Positions 28,406-38,178 of a stretch of 64,000 bases of DNA are shown here, piece after piece. The DNA lies in contig NZ_FMZH01000009.1 in the NCBI RefSeq assembly GCF_900101435.1, positions 71,266 through 135,265 on the forward strand, in the 5' to 3' direction. Numbering within the stretch: the first letter of the stretch is position 1; every line of letters starts with the position of its first letter. The notes beneath the pieces were generated by a model. The model was not told where the DNA came from. It was given only the letters and a program-made list of their open reading frames with translations, and ran no database searches. The stretch comes from Pedobacter soli. GTDB taxonomy: Bacteria > Bacteroidota > Bacteroidia > Sphingobacteriales > Sphingobacteriaceae. Position numbers and translations under genes: made by a program.

Positions 28406-29530
28406 ATGAGAAGAAGCATCACTATTTTAGCATTAGTCCTAACCGCAAGCAATTTGTTGTACGCACAAAAAATCCCTTCAAAAGCAAAGGTTTTAAAGGT
28501 TTTGCAGCAAACCAATGCCTATTTTATGAACAAGTGGCCCGATGCCGGAAAATCGATCATCACCAACAAGGAAAGACCAAGTAATATCTGGACCAGGGCC
28601 GTTTATTACGAAGGATTGATGAGTTTGTACCAGATTGATGCGAAAAAGGAATATTACGATTATGCTGTACAATGGGGTGAAAAGCACAACTGGGGATTAA
28701 GAAATGGCATTGCAACCAAAAATGCCGACGATCAGGCCTGCGGGCAAACCTACATTGATCTTTATCTGCTCGATAAGCAGCCCCAACGCATCAAAGATAT
28801 TAAGGCATCGATAGACCTGGTGATGCAATCGGGGAAGGTAAACGACTGGACCTGGATTGATGCCATCCAGATGGGGATGCCGGTTTTTGCCAAACTGGGC
28901 AAGCTTTACAACGATACTGCTTATTACGGTTACATGTATAAAATGTACATGCACACTAAAAATGCCGAAGGCGGTGGTTTGTACAATGCGAAGGATGGCC
29001 TTTGGTGGCGCGATAAAGATTTTGTACCGCCTTATAAAGAACCCAATGGCGAAGATTGCTATTGGAGCAGGGGTAATGGTTGGGTGGTCGCTGCCCTGGC
29101 CAGGGTATTGGAAACTATCCCCGAAAATGAAGCCCACCGGGACGAATATTTAAAAACCTTTAACGAAATGATTAAAGCGCTGGTACCCATTCAGCGTACC
29201 GATGGTTTTTGGAATGTGAGTTTACACGATGCTACTCATTTTGGAGGTAAAGAAACCTCGGGTACGGCATTGTTTGTTTATGGTATGGCCTGGGGCGTAA
29301 ATCATGGTATTTTAGATAAAGCAACTTACCTACCCATTATCGCCAAATCCTGGAATGCCATGACCAGCGATGCAGTTCAGAAGAATGGCTTTATTGGCTA
29401 TCTGCAAGGTACTGGTAAGGAGCCAAAAGATGGTCAGCCGGTAAGCTATACCAGTGTACCCGATTTCGAAGATTATGGTTTAGGTTGCTTTTTACTGGCC
29501 GGAACCGAAGTGTACAAGCTCAAAAGATAG
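28406..29530 (+). CDS. Unsaturated rhamnogalacturonyl hydrolase, GH105
   Basis: A 374-residue protein with signal peptide (residues 1-21, NLLYAQ), the standard length for YteR/YesR-like enzymes. The (alpha/alpha)6 barrel carries NADDQACGQTY (Asp108/Asp109) and WTWIDAIQMGMP (Asp152), positions equivalent to the active-site aspartates of YteR, and WSRGNGWVVAALARVL. GH105 hydrates and removes the unsaturated galacturonyl residue left at the non-reducing end by RG lyases, so it works directly downstream of the two PL11 enzymes. It follows GH2 by 21 bases and precedes GH115 by 3 bases. Location: periplasm. Confidence 0.92.
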   Translation: MRRSITILALVLTASNLLYAQKIPSKAKVLKVLQQTNAYFMNKWPDAGKSIITNKERPSNIWTRAVYYEGLMSLYQIDAKKEYYDYAVQWGEKHNWGLRNGIATKNADDQACGQTYIDLYLLDKQPQRIKDIKASIDLVMQSGKVNDWTWIDAIQMGMPVFAKLGKLYNDTAYYGYMYKMYMHTKNAEGGGLYNAKDGLWWRDKDFVPPYKEPNGEDCYWSRGNGWVVAALARVLETIPENEAHRDEYLKTFNEMIKALVPIQRTDGFWNVSLHDATHFGGKETSGTALFVYGMAWGVNHGILDKATYLPIIAKSWNAMTSDAVQKNGFIGYLQGTGKEPKDGQPVSYTSVPDFEDYGLGCFLLAGTEVYKLKR

Positions 29531-29533
29531 CAT

Positions 29534-32035
29534 ATGAAGTGGTCGAAACTGTTTCTTTTAGCTGGATTGATCTTGTTTTTGATCTCCGGACAAACCTGGG
29601 CGCAAAAAAGTGTCCTCACTGTTACTGAAACGAACAGTCAGCTGGCTTTTCCCGTTGTTGATGCGGGTAAAGCTACTTCAATTTATATAGATGGAAAAGA
29701 TGCTGACGTGGTGGCCATCGCCGCCGAAGCTTTTAAAGGAGATATCAATTTGCTTACGGGATTGAGCCCTGAAGTATTGAAAAACAGTTCATCATTAAGT
29801 ACCTATCCCATTATTATTGGCACATTGGGCCAATCAGCTTATATCGATCAGCTGGTTAAGGCGGGCAAAATAAATGAATCCGTGCTGCGAGGCAAATGGG
29901 AAACTTTCTGCATTTCAGTCATCGAAAATCCGGTTAAAGGTGTAAAAAGAGCCTTGGTTATTGCCGGTAGCGATAGGCGTGGCACAGCCTTTGGCGTTTT
30001 CGAACTATCCAGAAGGTTTGGTGTTTCGCCATTATGCTGGTGGGCCGATGTAAAGCCCGCCAGAAAGAAAAACCTTTATTTACAGGCTGGTCAAAGTCTG
30101 GTGCAATCGCCTTCGGTTAAATACCGAGGCATATTTATCAATGACGAAGACTGGGGAATCCAGCCCTGGGCGGCCAAAATGATGGATGCCGATGTAAAAG
30201 ATATTGGCCCTAAAACCTATACCAAAATATTCGAATTGCTACTCAGGCTAAAGGCCAATTACATTTGGCCGGGCATGCACCCCTCTACCAAAGCCTTTTA
30301 CCATTATGCCAATAATCCGGTAATGGCCGATAAATATGCTATTGTTTTAGGTTCAAGTCACTGTGAGCCCATGTTGCGCAACAACGTATTTGAATGGGCC
30401 GAAAATTTTGAGCAAGAGTATGGTAAAAAGCCAGGAGAATGGCGGTACGATTTGAACAAAAATGAAATTGAAAAATACTGGACCGACCGGGTAGTACAGG
30501 CTAAAAATTACGAATCGGTTTATACCGTTGGTATGCGCGGCATTCACGATGGCAGCATGCCGGGACCAAAGGATAAAAATGAAAAGGTAAAATTACTCGG
30601 TGAAGTAATTGCCGATCAAAGAACCATTTTAAGTAAAAACATCACACAACCCATAAGTAGCATTCCGCAGATTTTTTGCCCTTACAAAGAAGTTTTGTCC
30701 TTATACCAGGCTGGATTAAAATTGCCTGATGATGTAACCATTGTTTGGGCTGATGATAATCATGGCTATATCCGCCAGCTCTCTGATCCCGAAGAGCAAA
30801 AAAGACCGGGTGGAAGCGGGGTATATTACCACATTTCGTATTGGGGAGCACCGCAGGATTACCTGTGGCTTTCGTCCATTTCGCCATCACTCATTTCTTA
30901 TGAGCTAACTAAAGCATATCAGTATAAAGCCAACCGCTTATGGGTAATTAATGTAGGCGATATTAAACCCGCCGAAATGGAAACCCAGTTTGCGATGGAT
31001 CTGGCCTGGGATATCGACCAATGGAAACCCGAAAAAGCCTGGCAATATGCAGAAAGCTGGGCGGCAGAAACGTTCGGAACTGAATTTGCCAAACCAATTG
31101 CCAACATTAAGGCTGTTTATTACCGCCTGGGGCACGAGGCCAAGCCCGAACACATGGGCAGTGTAAATTTTACCAGCGAACAAGCTGAGGAACGCTTAGC
31201 TGCTTATGCTAAGATTTATGCAGAAGCCAGCGCTTTAAACGATAAAATACCTGCGCGCTTAAAAGATGCTTATTTTGAATTGATCCTTTATCCGGTTCAG
31301 GGTGCCATGCTCATGAACCAGAAGATTTTATATGCGCAGAAAAGCCTGGCTTTAGCCATAAACGGTGATCAGGCGGCTTTGGATTACGCCCAAAAAGCTA
31401 AAGCAGCGTTCGAAGAAATTCAGCTGATTACCAAAAAATACAATCAAGAAATTGCCGGTGGTAAATGGAACGGCATGATGAGCTGGAAACCCCGGGATCT
31501 GGCAGTATTTAAAATGCCTAAGGTAGCAGAGTCAGTAGCTCCTGTGGGTACCACAAAAGCTACTGTGGAGACCGAAAATAAAACCATTATTCGCGCCAGC
31601 CAGTACCTTGAAAAATCGGCGCCCAAAGGGCTAACATTGCAAAGCATTAAAGGCCTGGGCATAGGTGGTGATGGTATTTCCTGCTATCCTTTTACCTTTA
31701 AACCTGTTGCAGACAACGCATTGCAAAATGCAGCCTACGCGGTATATCAGGTCGATTTTAAGGCAACAGGGCAACATCTGGTTACAGTGAAATGTCTGCC
31801 CACGCAGGGTGTAAATGAGGATGTAAAAGTAAGATATGCCATCAGTATAAACGATGATAAACCTCAGGTTGTAAACCTTTCTCCTGCTTCAGAAAATAAC
31901 ATCTGGAAACAGAATGTATTGCAGGGTTATGCTACGGGTTTAACCCGGCATGAGATTACTAAAACCGGAAAATCAACGGTTAAAATTTACCTGCTCGATC
32001 CGGGTTTGGTGATTAACCAGTTGGAAATAAAATAA
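29534..32035 (+). CDS. Alpha-glucuronidase, GH115
   Basis: An 833-residue protein with signal peptide (residues 1-23, QTWAQ). GH115 blocks are clear: YRGIFINDEDWG (about 196-207), LRLKANYIWPGMHPSTKAF, SSHCEPMLRNN, and the WADDNHGYIRQLSDPEEQ ... GGSGVYYHISYWGAPQ region (about 395-440). A C-terminal beta-sandwich of the GH115 type ends the protein. The family removes (4-O-methyl)-glucuronic acid alpha-1,2-linked to xylan, and some members act on arabinogalactan. Its place in an RG-I operon suggests the target carries glucuronic-acid-decorated side chains, or that mixed pectin-xylan or arabinogalactan is the substrate. Overlaps nothing; GH31 starts 2 bases after its stop. Confidence 0.88.
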   Translation: MKWSKLFLLAGLILFLISGQTWAQKSVLTVTETNSQLAFPVVDAGKATSIYIDGKDADVVAIAAEAFKGDINLLTGLSPEVLKNSSSLSTYPIIIGTLGQSAYIDQLVKAGKINESVLRGKWETFCISVIENPVKGVKRALVIAGSDRRGTAFGVFELSRRFGVSPLCWWADVKPARKKNLYLQAGQSLVQSPSVKYRGIFINDEDWGIQPWAAKMMDADVKDIGPKTYTKIFELLLRLKANYIWPGMHPSTKAFYHYANNPVMADKYAIVLGSSHCEPMLRNNVFEWAENFEQEYGKKPGEWRYDLNKNEIEKYWTDRVVQAKNYESVYTVGMRGIHDGSMPGPKDKNEKVKLLGEVIADQRTILSKNITQPISSIPQIFCPYKEVLSLYQAGLKLPDDVTIVWADDNHGYIRQLSDPEEQKRPGGSGVYYHISYWGAPQDYLWLSSISPSLISYELTKAYQYKANRLWVINVGDIKPAEMETQFAMDLAWDIDQWKPEKAWQYAESWAAETFGTEFAKPIANIKAVYYRLGHEAKPEHMGSVNFTSEQAEERLAAYAKIYAEASALNDKIPARLKDAYFELILYPVQGAMLMNQKILYAQKSLALAINGDQAALDYAQKAKAAFEEIQLITKKYNQEIAGGKWNGMMSWKPRDLAVFKMPKVAESVAPVGTTKATVETENKTIIRASQYLEKSAPKGLTLQSIKGLGIGGDGISCYPFTFKPVADNALQNAAYAVYQVDFKATGQHLVTVKCLPTQGVNEDVKVRYAISINDDKPQVVNLSPASENNIWKQNVLQGYATGLTRHEITKTGKSTVKIYLLDPGLVINQLEIK

Positions 32036-32037
32036 AT

Positions 32038-34491
32038 ATGATGAAAAGAATCTGGGCTTTGGCCTTCGTTTTGATTTTGACCTGTGCTGCTGCCCATGCA
32101 CAAAGTATTGGCAATTATAAAAGTGGTTTTAAAAAAACGGGTAACCTCATTTCCTTCCTCACAACCAATGGAGAAGTGAGGTTTGAATTTTGCAGTCCTG
32201 AAGTTTTCAGGATCAGAACCAGCTGGAACGGCAAATTCGAAGCAAACGAAAACCTGATGGTCATTAATTACCAGTGGCCTGATGTGCAGGTTAAGGTACA
32301 GGACCAGAAAGACTTTTTTTTGCTCAATACTTCAAAGCTGAGTATTAAACTTTACAAAAGCCCTTTCAGGCTGGATGTATTTGATGCTAACGGCAAATTG
32401 TTGAGCGGCGAATCTGGTGAAGCTATGCGCAAAGAAAATACTGCAGTAAGTGTTACCAAAAAACTACAGGCCGATGAACATTTTTTTGGCTTTGGTGAAC
32501 GCATGGATTTTATGGATCGCCGCTTTAAAAAAGTGACGCTAAATGTAGGTCGCGGTAAAGGTTTGCCTCATGCTATTGGTGCTTATAACATTCTCGAAGC
32601 CAATTATTGCCCGGTTCCGTTTTTCATGAGCACAAAAGGTTATGGCATTTTCCTGCACAACTCCTTTGCTACCGAATGGGATATGGGGGCAGGTAAAAAA
32701 GATCAGTACAGTTTTAAGGCAGCCGATGGCGAACTGGATTATTATTTTATTTACGGACCAAATTTCCTGTCCATTTTAAACCATTATACCAACATCACTG
32801 GTAAGTCGCCTATGTTGCCGCAGTTTGCTTTAGGCCTGCATGCAGGTACCTACAGCGGTGGCACCTGGGGCCATGAAGAAAAAACTTCCGATCGCTATGT
32901 AGTAGAACTGGCCAAAAAGTACAGGGAACTGGGTATTCCGGTCGATCTGCTTTGGTTAGATTCGACCTGGCGTTTGTTTGGCGAAAAAGGAGGGAAGGGA
33001 GCAACCTCTTTCGAGTGGCGCGAAACTTTTAAAGATCCAAAAGCCATGTTCGACAGTATTTATGCCCTGAACTACAAAATGGTAGGCTTACACCTGCGCC
33101 CACGCTTTGATAATGCTAAAAAACTGAATCTTTTAGATCAGGCGCAGGCCAAGGGTTATACTTATCCTGAAAATGGAAAACCCGGTGAATTTGTTAATTT
33201 TTTTGATGATCAGGCAGCACAATGGTGGTGGGATAATGGCGTAATGCGTGTGGCTAAGCTTGGAGCCAAATTCCTTAAAACCGACGAAGGGAGTGCATTT
33301 GGTGCCCTGGCCAATGAGAGTGATAAGGTTGGACCAACCGGTAAAGATGCCGAACGTTTGCATAACCTTTTTCCCGTTGCTTATGCCAAAGCGCCTTTTT
33401 TGGAATTTGAAAAACTAAATGGCTTCAGAGGCCTGAACCAAACCCGCGAAGGGTATGCCGGTATACAGCGTTATCCATATATTTTTGCGGGCGATTGGCC
33501 CAGTGAGTGGCAATATTTCGCGCCGGTAATTAAAGCCGGTTTAAATGTGGGCTTATCTGGCGTAGGCTCCTGGGCGCATTGCATGGGCGGTTTCGAGCAT
33601 CCAGCTGATCCAGAATTGTATATCCGCTGGGTGCAGTTTGGCATGTTTAGTCCGGTTGCGCTGGTTTTTGGGATGGATGACCCGGGCTATAAAGAACCCT
33701 GGCGATATGGCGATGATGCGCTTCGGAATTTCAAAAAATACGATTTGCTGCGCTATCGTTTATTCCCGTATTTGTACACCACCATGCACCAGCAATACCA
33801 AAACGGTATCCCCATGATGCGGGCATTAGTGTTGAATCACCAGGACGATGAAAATGTTTACGAAATTGCCGATCAATACATGTTTGGCGATCAGTTAATG
33901 GTAGCGCCCGTAACCACCAAAGGCGCTATCACGCGCTCTGTTTATTTGCCGGAAGGCACCTGGTTTAACTACTGGACAGCAGAAAAATATGAAGGTAAAA
34001 GTTATCACCATGTTGTGGCACCTTTAGATACCCTTCCGCTTTTTGTTAAAGCCGGAAGTATTATTCCGATGCAGCCCGAAATGACTTATGCCGGAGAAAA
34101 ACCGGTTGATGTGATTACCCTCGACATTTTTCCTTATGGTGATTCGAAATATGAATTTTATGAAGACGATAATTTAAGTGCAGCCTATAAAAAGGGAGAT
34201 TTTGCTTTAACCGCGATAGCTGCTTCGTTAAAATCAACAGGGTTTACACTTAAAGTGAACAGGCCTGCAGGAAGTTTTAAGCCGGCTAAACATCAATACC
34301 TGGCTAAAGTGCACTGGCAGGGGCAGAAGGCGCCGAAAAACGTTACAGAAAATGGTGCGACAGTAAAACAATTGCAAAATGCCGCTCAGCTTAATCAGTC
34401 AGGTGGTTGGTATTATGATGTAAATGCGAAGTTACTTTGGATTAAATCGGCTGGTGATAATGGTGCAGATTTGAGTTTTGGAGTGAATTAA
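32038..34491 (+). CDS. Glycoside hydrolase family 31 (alpha-xylosidase / alpha-glucosidase type)
   Basis: An 817-residue protein with signal peptide (residues 1-22, AAAHAQS). It has the N-terminal GH31 beta-sandwich (residues about 30-250) and a barrel with nucleophile Asp416 in FLKTDEG and acid/base Asp486 in FAGDWPSEW. GSWAHCMGGFEH and a proximal and distal C-terminal beta domain (about 640-817, DIFPYGDSKYEFYEDD) follow. GH31 covers alpha-glucosidases, alpha-xylosidases and alpha-galactosidase-like enzymes, and the sequence alone does not decide. Pairing with GH115 hints at xylose-containing or hemicellulose-like decorations. Last gene of the GH2-GH105-GH115-GH31 block. Confidence 0.85.
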   Translation: MMKRIWALAFVLILTCAAAHAQSIGNYKSGFKKTGNLISFLTTNGEVRFEFCSPEVFRIRTSWNGKFEANENLMVINYQWPDVQVKVQDQKDFFLLNTSKLSIKLYKSPFRLDVFDANGKLLSGESGEAMRKENTAVSVTKKLQADEHFFGFGERMDFMDRRFKKVTLNVGRGKGLPHAIGAYNILEANYCPVPFFMSTKGYGIFLHNSFATEWDMGAGKKDQYSFKAADGELDYYFIYGPNFLSILNHYTNITGKSPMLPQFALGLHAGTYSGGTWGHEEKTSDRYVVELAKKYRELGIPVDLLWLDSTWRLFGEKGGKGATSFEWRETFKDPKAMFDSIYALNYKMVGLHLRPRFDNAKKLNLLDQAQAKGYTYPENGKPGEFVNFFDDQAAQWWWDNGVMRVAKLGAKFLKTDEGSAFGALANESDKVGPTGKDAERLHNLFPVAYAKAPFLEFEKLNGFRGLNQTREGYAGIQRYPYIFAGDWPSEWQYFAPVIKAGLNVGLSGVGSWAHCMGGFEHPADPELYIRWVQFGMFSPVALVFGMDDPGYKEPWRYGDDALRNFKKYDLLRYRLFPYLYTTMHQQYQNGIPMMRALVLNHQDDENVYEIADQYMFGDQLMVAPVTTKGAITRSVYLPEGTWFNYWTAEKYEGKSYHHVVAPLDTLPLFVKAGSIIPMQPEMTYAGEKPVDVITLDIFPYGDSKYEFYEDDNLSAAYKKGDFALTAIAASLKSTGFTLKVNRPAGSFKPAKHQYLAKVHWQGQKAPKNVTENGATVKQLQNAAQLNQSGGWYYDVNAKLLWIKSAGDNGADLSFGVN

Positions 34492-34511
34492 TTTTAACAA
34501 GAAAGGAAAGT

Positions 34512-34785
34512 ATGGTTCGTGCAGACACAAACCATGGCGATTAATGAAAAGTCTTCGACAGGCTCAGACTGACAACGGAAGTTGTTAACTTAACAGAAAA
34601 AGAATGGCTTGGTGTGCTTTGCGCCTTTGTGGTAAAAAGATTGAAAATGTGAATGGAAAATGGTTCGTGGCGGCACAAACCATGGCGATTAATGAAAGGT
34701 CTTCGACAGGCTCAGACTGACAAATGTAAGTTGTTGATTTAATAGGAAAAAACTTTGTGCACTCCATGCCTTGGTGGTAAAAAAA
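34512..34785. repeat. Duplicated ~128-bp intergenic repeat unit
   Basis: Two diverged copies (34512-34640 and 34660-34785) lie in the 350-base gap between GH31 and rhaM. Each starts with a hairpin (GGTTCGTG...CACAAACC), has a shared core (34551-34575 and 34699-34723, containing CTTCGACAGGCTCAGACTGA) and ends with a GGTGGTAAAAA or TGTGGTAAAAA tail. The hairpin resembles the stem at 10464-10487. Such units look like dispersed intergenic repeats and may also terminate transcription after GH31. Confidence 0.75.
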
Positions 34786-34841
34786 GTAGTACTGTGAAAG
34801 AGATTCATGGCAACACGAATCAATATAAAATAAAACTAAAT

Positions 34842-35150
34842 ATGAAAATTGCATTCAAAATGAAACTTAAACCAGGCTTTGAAGCAGAATATAAGAAACG
34901 CCATGACGAGATTTGGCCGGAGTTAGCTACCTTGCTAAAAGAGAATGGAATAAGCGATTATTCTATTTTTTTAGATGAAGAAACCAACAACCTGTTCGCC
35001 GTACAGCAACAGCGTGGTAGTTCATCTCAGGATTTGGGTAGCACGCAGATTGTTCAGAAATGGTGGGCTTATATGGCCGATATTATGGAAACAAATGAAG
35101 ATAATTCCCCAAAAACTTTTCCCCTGGAAATGGTTTTCCACTTAGCTTAA
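34842..35150 (+). CDS. rhaM: L-rhamnose mutarotase
   Basis: A 102-residue protein starting at the ATG at 34842 (MKIAFKMKLKPG); the longer frame from 34755 reads through repeat DNA and adds nothing conserved. It matches RhaM along its whole length: the catalytic His21 in RRHDEIWPEL-like KRHDEIWPEL, YSIFLDEETNNLFA, and the QKWWAYMADIM tryptophan pair. RhaM interconverts alpha and beta L-rhamnose, feeding rhamnose isomerase. No signal peptide, so cytoplasmic, in contrast to nearly all neighbours. It is followed after 4 bases by a GH106 alpha-L-rhamnosidase, which supports rhamnose as the sugar released. Isomerase, kinase and aldolase genes are not in this window. Confidence 0.95.
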   Translation: MKIAFKMKLKPGFEAEYKKRHDEIWPELATLLKENGISDYSIFLDEETNNLFAVQQQRGSSSQDLGSTQIVQKWWAYMADIMETNEDNSPKTFPLEMVFHLA

Positions 35151-35154
35151 AAAC

Positions 35155-37923
35155 ATGCAAATACATAAATACTTTACTGTTCTGTTAGGATGTACCTTAT
35201 TTTTAGGTACTGCAAACGCGCAAAAAACATTGAAAAAATCAGTTACCTGGCCGGTTATTGAAAAAGAAATGAAACCCTGGACCCGCTGGTGGTGGATGGG
35301 AAATGCAGTTGACCAACAGAATCTGAGTATTGTATTGCAAAAATATAAAGATGCGGGTTTAGGCGGTGTAGAAATTACCCCCATTTACGGCGCTAAAAGC
35401 TATGAAAAGCAATACCTGCAGTTTTTATCGCCTGAATGGATGAATGCTTTGCATTATACCGTTAACAAAGCAAATGCTTTAGGTTTAGGCGTAGATATGA
35501 ACACCGGTACCGGCTGGCCTTTTGGAGGTCCGCAGATTAAGCCCGAAAATGCCGCAACCAAGCTGGTTATTCAACAATATGCCTTAAAAGCAGGCGAAAA
35601 GCTAAGCGAAGCCATTAAAATTAAAGAAGCCAAGCAAGATTTTGCATTATTGCAAGCAGTAACTGCTTACAGCGAAAATGGCGAAGTACGCGATCTGTTT
35701 TCGAAGGTACAACCCGATGGGAAATTAAGCTGGTCGCCCGAGCGTGGTACCTGGAATATTTATGCTGCATTTTCGGGTAAAACCAGGCAAATGGTTAAAC
35801 GTGCCGCCCCGGGTGGTGAAGGCTTTACTTTAGATCATCTGGATAAAAACTCAGTTAATGTTTACCTGAAAAGGTTTACAGATGCCTTTAACAACAAACC
35901 TCAGGGAATCAGGTCGTTTTTTAATGATAGTTACGAAGTTTACGGCGCTACCTGGACACCCACATTTTTTCAGGAATTTAGGAAAAACCGCGGTTATGAT
36001 CTGGCTGGTTACCTTAAAGATTTAGCCAGCAAAGATTCGACCGGCGAAAACCTGGCCCGTTTAAAATCTGATTACCGGGAAACGATGGATGAACTTTTGT
36101 TCCATAATTTTACCCAAAACTGGACTGATTGGGCACACGGACTTCAAGCTAAAACCAAAAACCAATCGCACGGCTCGCCGGGTAACCTGCTCGATTTATA
36201 TGGAGCAGTTGATATTCCCGAGACAGAAATTTTTGGTTCGAGCTATTTTCCAATAGCCGGTCTGAGGCGCGACGCGGGTGATGTCAGAAATGTCGATCCT
36301 GATCCGATTATGTCGAAATTTGCATCCTCAGCAGGTCATACCGGAGGTAAAAAACTCATTTCTTCAGAGACATTTACCTGGCTTACCGAACACTTTAAAA
36401 CTTCGTTTTCGCAATGCAAGCCAGAGGTAGAACAACTGTTTTTATCGGGCATTAACCATGTTTTTTATCACGGTACCACCAACTCGCCAGCCAATGTGCC
36501 CTGGCCAGGCTGGTTATTTTATGCCTCGGTAGAAATGAACCCGAATAACAGTTTGTGGCCACAAGCACAGGGATTAAACAATTACATTGCGCGCTGTCAG
36601 TCTATTCTTCAAGCTGGGAAAGCTGATAATGAAATTTTAATTTACTGGCCAATTTACGACGTTTGGAATAAAGCCAAAGGTTTGGATATGGCCCTGAAAG
36701 TGCACGATGTTGATGAGTGGTTGTACCCGACACCCTTTTATAAAATCGCCAAAGAACTTTCCAAATCAGGTTATGCTTATGATTTTGCATCAGACAGGTT
36801 GCTGAAAAAGTCGACAGTAAATGGCCAGTTAATTCGCACCAGTAATGCTGCAGCTCCTTATCAGGTATTGCTGGTTCCGCAATGCGAAATGATGAGCATT
36901 GAAACTTTAAACAACATTATACAGCTGGCCAATAACGGTGCAAAGGTAATTTTTCAGGCTTTACCACAAGATGTACCTGGTTTAAATAATCTGAGTGCAA
37001 GGCGGAGCCAATTTAAATCTATTTTAGCCAAACTGGTTTTTACTGATAAAAACGGTATTAAAACCTTTAAAACCGGTAAAGGTGAAATTATACTGGCTAG
37101 CGATGTACAAAAAGGATTGCAATCAATTGGTGTAAACCGCGAAACATTAACCGATACAGGTTTGCAGTTCATCAGAAGAAAAACCACTACCGGAAAATAC
37201 TATTACCTGGTTAACCATACGGCTAATGATATCGATACCTATGTGCCTTTAAACGAGACTGGTGCAGCATTAATTCTGGATCCGCAAAGTACTGCTGTTG
37301 GTTTAGCAGCCGTTGAAAACGGCAAAGTACGGGTACAGCTCAAATCAGGCGAAGCGCTGTTTTTACAGCTCGCGGCTAATTTTGCCGGAAATAAACCCTG
37401 GCTTTACCTGAATAAGGCCGCTAATCCAATGGCCATAACCAAACCCTGGAATTTACATTTTACAGCCGGCGGGCCAGAAATACCTGCCGATCAGCAGCTC
37501 ATTCAACTGGTATCGTGGACGTCATTAAGTGACCCTAAACTGCAGGCTTTTTCCGGTACTGGTGTGTACAGTTCGAGCTTCGATTTAAAGGAAAAAACGG
37601 CCAAAGAATATCTGCTTAACCTTAATCAGGTAGATGAAAGTGCAAGGGTGTGGATTAACGGACAAGAGGTGGGGATTTTATGGAGTATTCCTTTTCAGTC
37701 CCGCATTGGCAAATACCTTAAGCCGGGTAATAATACCATTAAAATAGAAGTGGTTAATTTAATGGCTAACCGCATACGGGATATGGATATTAAGAAAATT
37801 CAATGGCGCAATTACCACGAAATTAATTTTGTAAACATCAACTATAAAGATTTCGATGCCGCAAACTGGACGGTTATGCCTTCGGGATTAATTGGGCCGG
37901 TAACTATTACGGCTTATCATTAG
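35155..37923 (+). CDS. Alpha-L-rhamnosidase, GH106
   Basis: A 922-residue protein with signal peptide (residues 1-22, GTANAQ). GH106 hallmarks are present: PWTRWWWMGNAVD (about 41-53), GGVEITPIYG, MNTGTGWPFGGPQIKPENA (about 115-133), FFNDSYEVYGATWTP, SSETFTWLTEHF and NHVFYHGTTNSPANVPWPGWLFY. A C-terminal galactose-binding-like beta-sandwich follows (about 770-922, WINGQEVGILWSIPF). GH106 enzymes remove alpha-L-rhamnose, including the terminal rhamnose exposed by GH105 from RG-I oligosaccharides. Translation is probably coupled to rhaM (4-base gap). The run of RG-I enzymes on this strand ends here, before a 695-base non-coding stretch. Confidence 0.92.
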   Translation: MQIHKYFTVLLGCTLFLGTANAQKTLKKSVTWPVIEKEMKPWTRWWWMGNAVDQQNLSIVLQKYKDAGLGGVEITPIYGAKSYEKQYLQFLSPEWMNALHYTVNKANALGLGVDMNTGTGWPFGGPQIKPENAATKLVIQQYALKAGEKLSEAIKIKEAKQDFALLQAVTAYSENGEVRDLFSKVQPDGKLSWSPERGTWNIYAAFSGKTRQMVKRAAPGGEGFTLDHLDKNSVNVYLKRFTDAFNNKPQGIRSFFNDSYEVYGATWTPTFFQEFRKNRGYDLAGYLKDLASKDSTGENLARLKSDYRETMDELLFHNFTQNWTDWAHGLQAKTKNQSHGSPGNLLDLYGAVDIPETEIFGSSYFPIAGLRRDAGDVRNVDPDPIMSKFASSAGHTGGKKLISSETFTWLTEHFKTSFSQCKPEVEQLFLSGINHVFYHGTTNSPANVPWPGWLFYASVEMNPNNSLWPQAQGLNNYIARCQSILQAGKADNEILIYWPIYDVWNKAKGLDMALKVHDVDEWLYPTPFYKIAKELSKSGYAYDFASDRLLKKSTVNGQLIRTSNAAAPYQVLLVPQCEMMSIETLNNIIQLANNGAKVIFQALPQDVPGLNNLSARRSQFKSILAKLVFTDKNGIKTFKTGKGEIILASDVQKGLQSIGVNRETLTDTGLQFIRRKTTTGKYYYLVNHTANDIDTYVPLNETGAALILDPQSTAVGLAAVENGKVRVQLKSGEALFLQLAANFAGNKPWLYLNKAANPMAITKPWNLHFTAGGPEIPADQQLIQLVSWTSLSDPKLQAFSGTGVYSSSFDLKEKTAKEYLLNLNQVDESARVWINGQEVGILWSIPFQSRIGKYLKPGNNTIKIEVVNLMANRIRDMDIKKIQWRNYHEINFVNINYKDFDAANWTVMPSGLIGPVTITAYH

Positions 37924-37944
37924 TAGGACTGGATTTAAGCCTTC

Positions 37945-38178
37945 ACCGTCATTGCGAGGCGGCTTTTTCAGCCGGCGAAGCAATCTTAAAGCGGTTGCTA
38001 TAGATCAATGTTGTAAGATGACCTGCTTGCTGCAGGCTGGCTTTGTAGTTCCTTCTTGCAAGGACAAATTTCTATTGGGATCTGTCATTGATAGCCAGCT
38101 TTTTCAGCCGGCGAAGCGCACCGGCAATAATTACCTTGTAAACACACTTGCAATCCTCTTAGCACATACCGTCATTGC
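37945..38178. repeat. Dispersed-type intergenic repeat region
   Basis: The stretch after GH106 repeats several short words: ACCGTCATTGC (37945-37955 and 38168-38178), GCTTTTTCAGCCGGCGAAGC (37962-37981 and 38098-38117) and CAATCTTA/CAATCTC-like pieces. The CGTCATTGCGAGG ... GAAGCAATC pattern is the kind of repeat scattered through intergenic DNA of this group. A 96-codon ORF within it is not convincing as a gene. Confidence 0.65.

Noticed and set aside
34755..34841. N-terminal extension of rhaM
   Set aside because: The extra residues are encoded by the repeat tail, and the family start aligns with the ATG at 34842.
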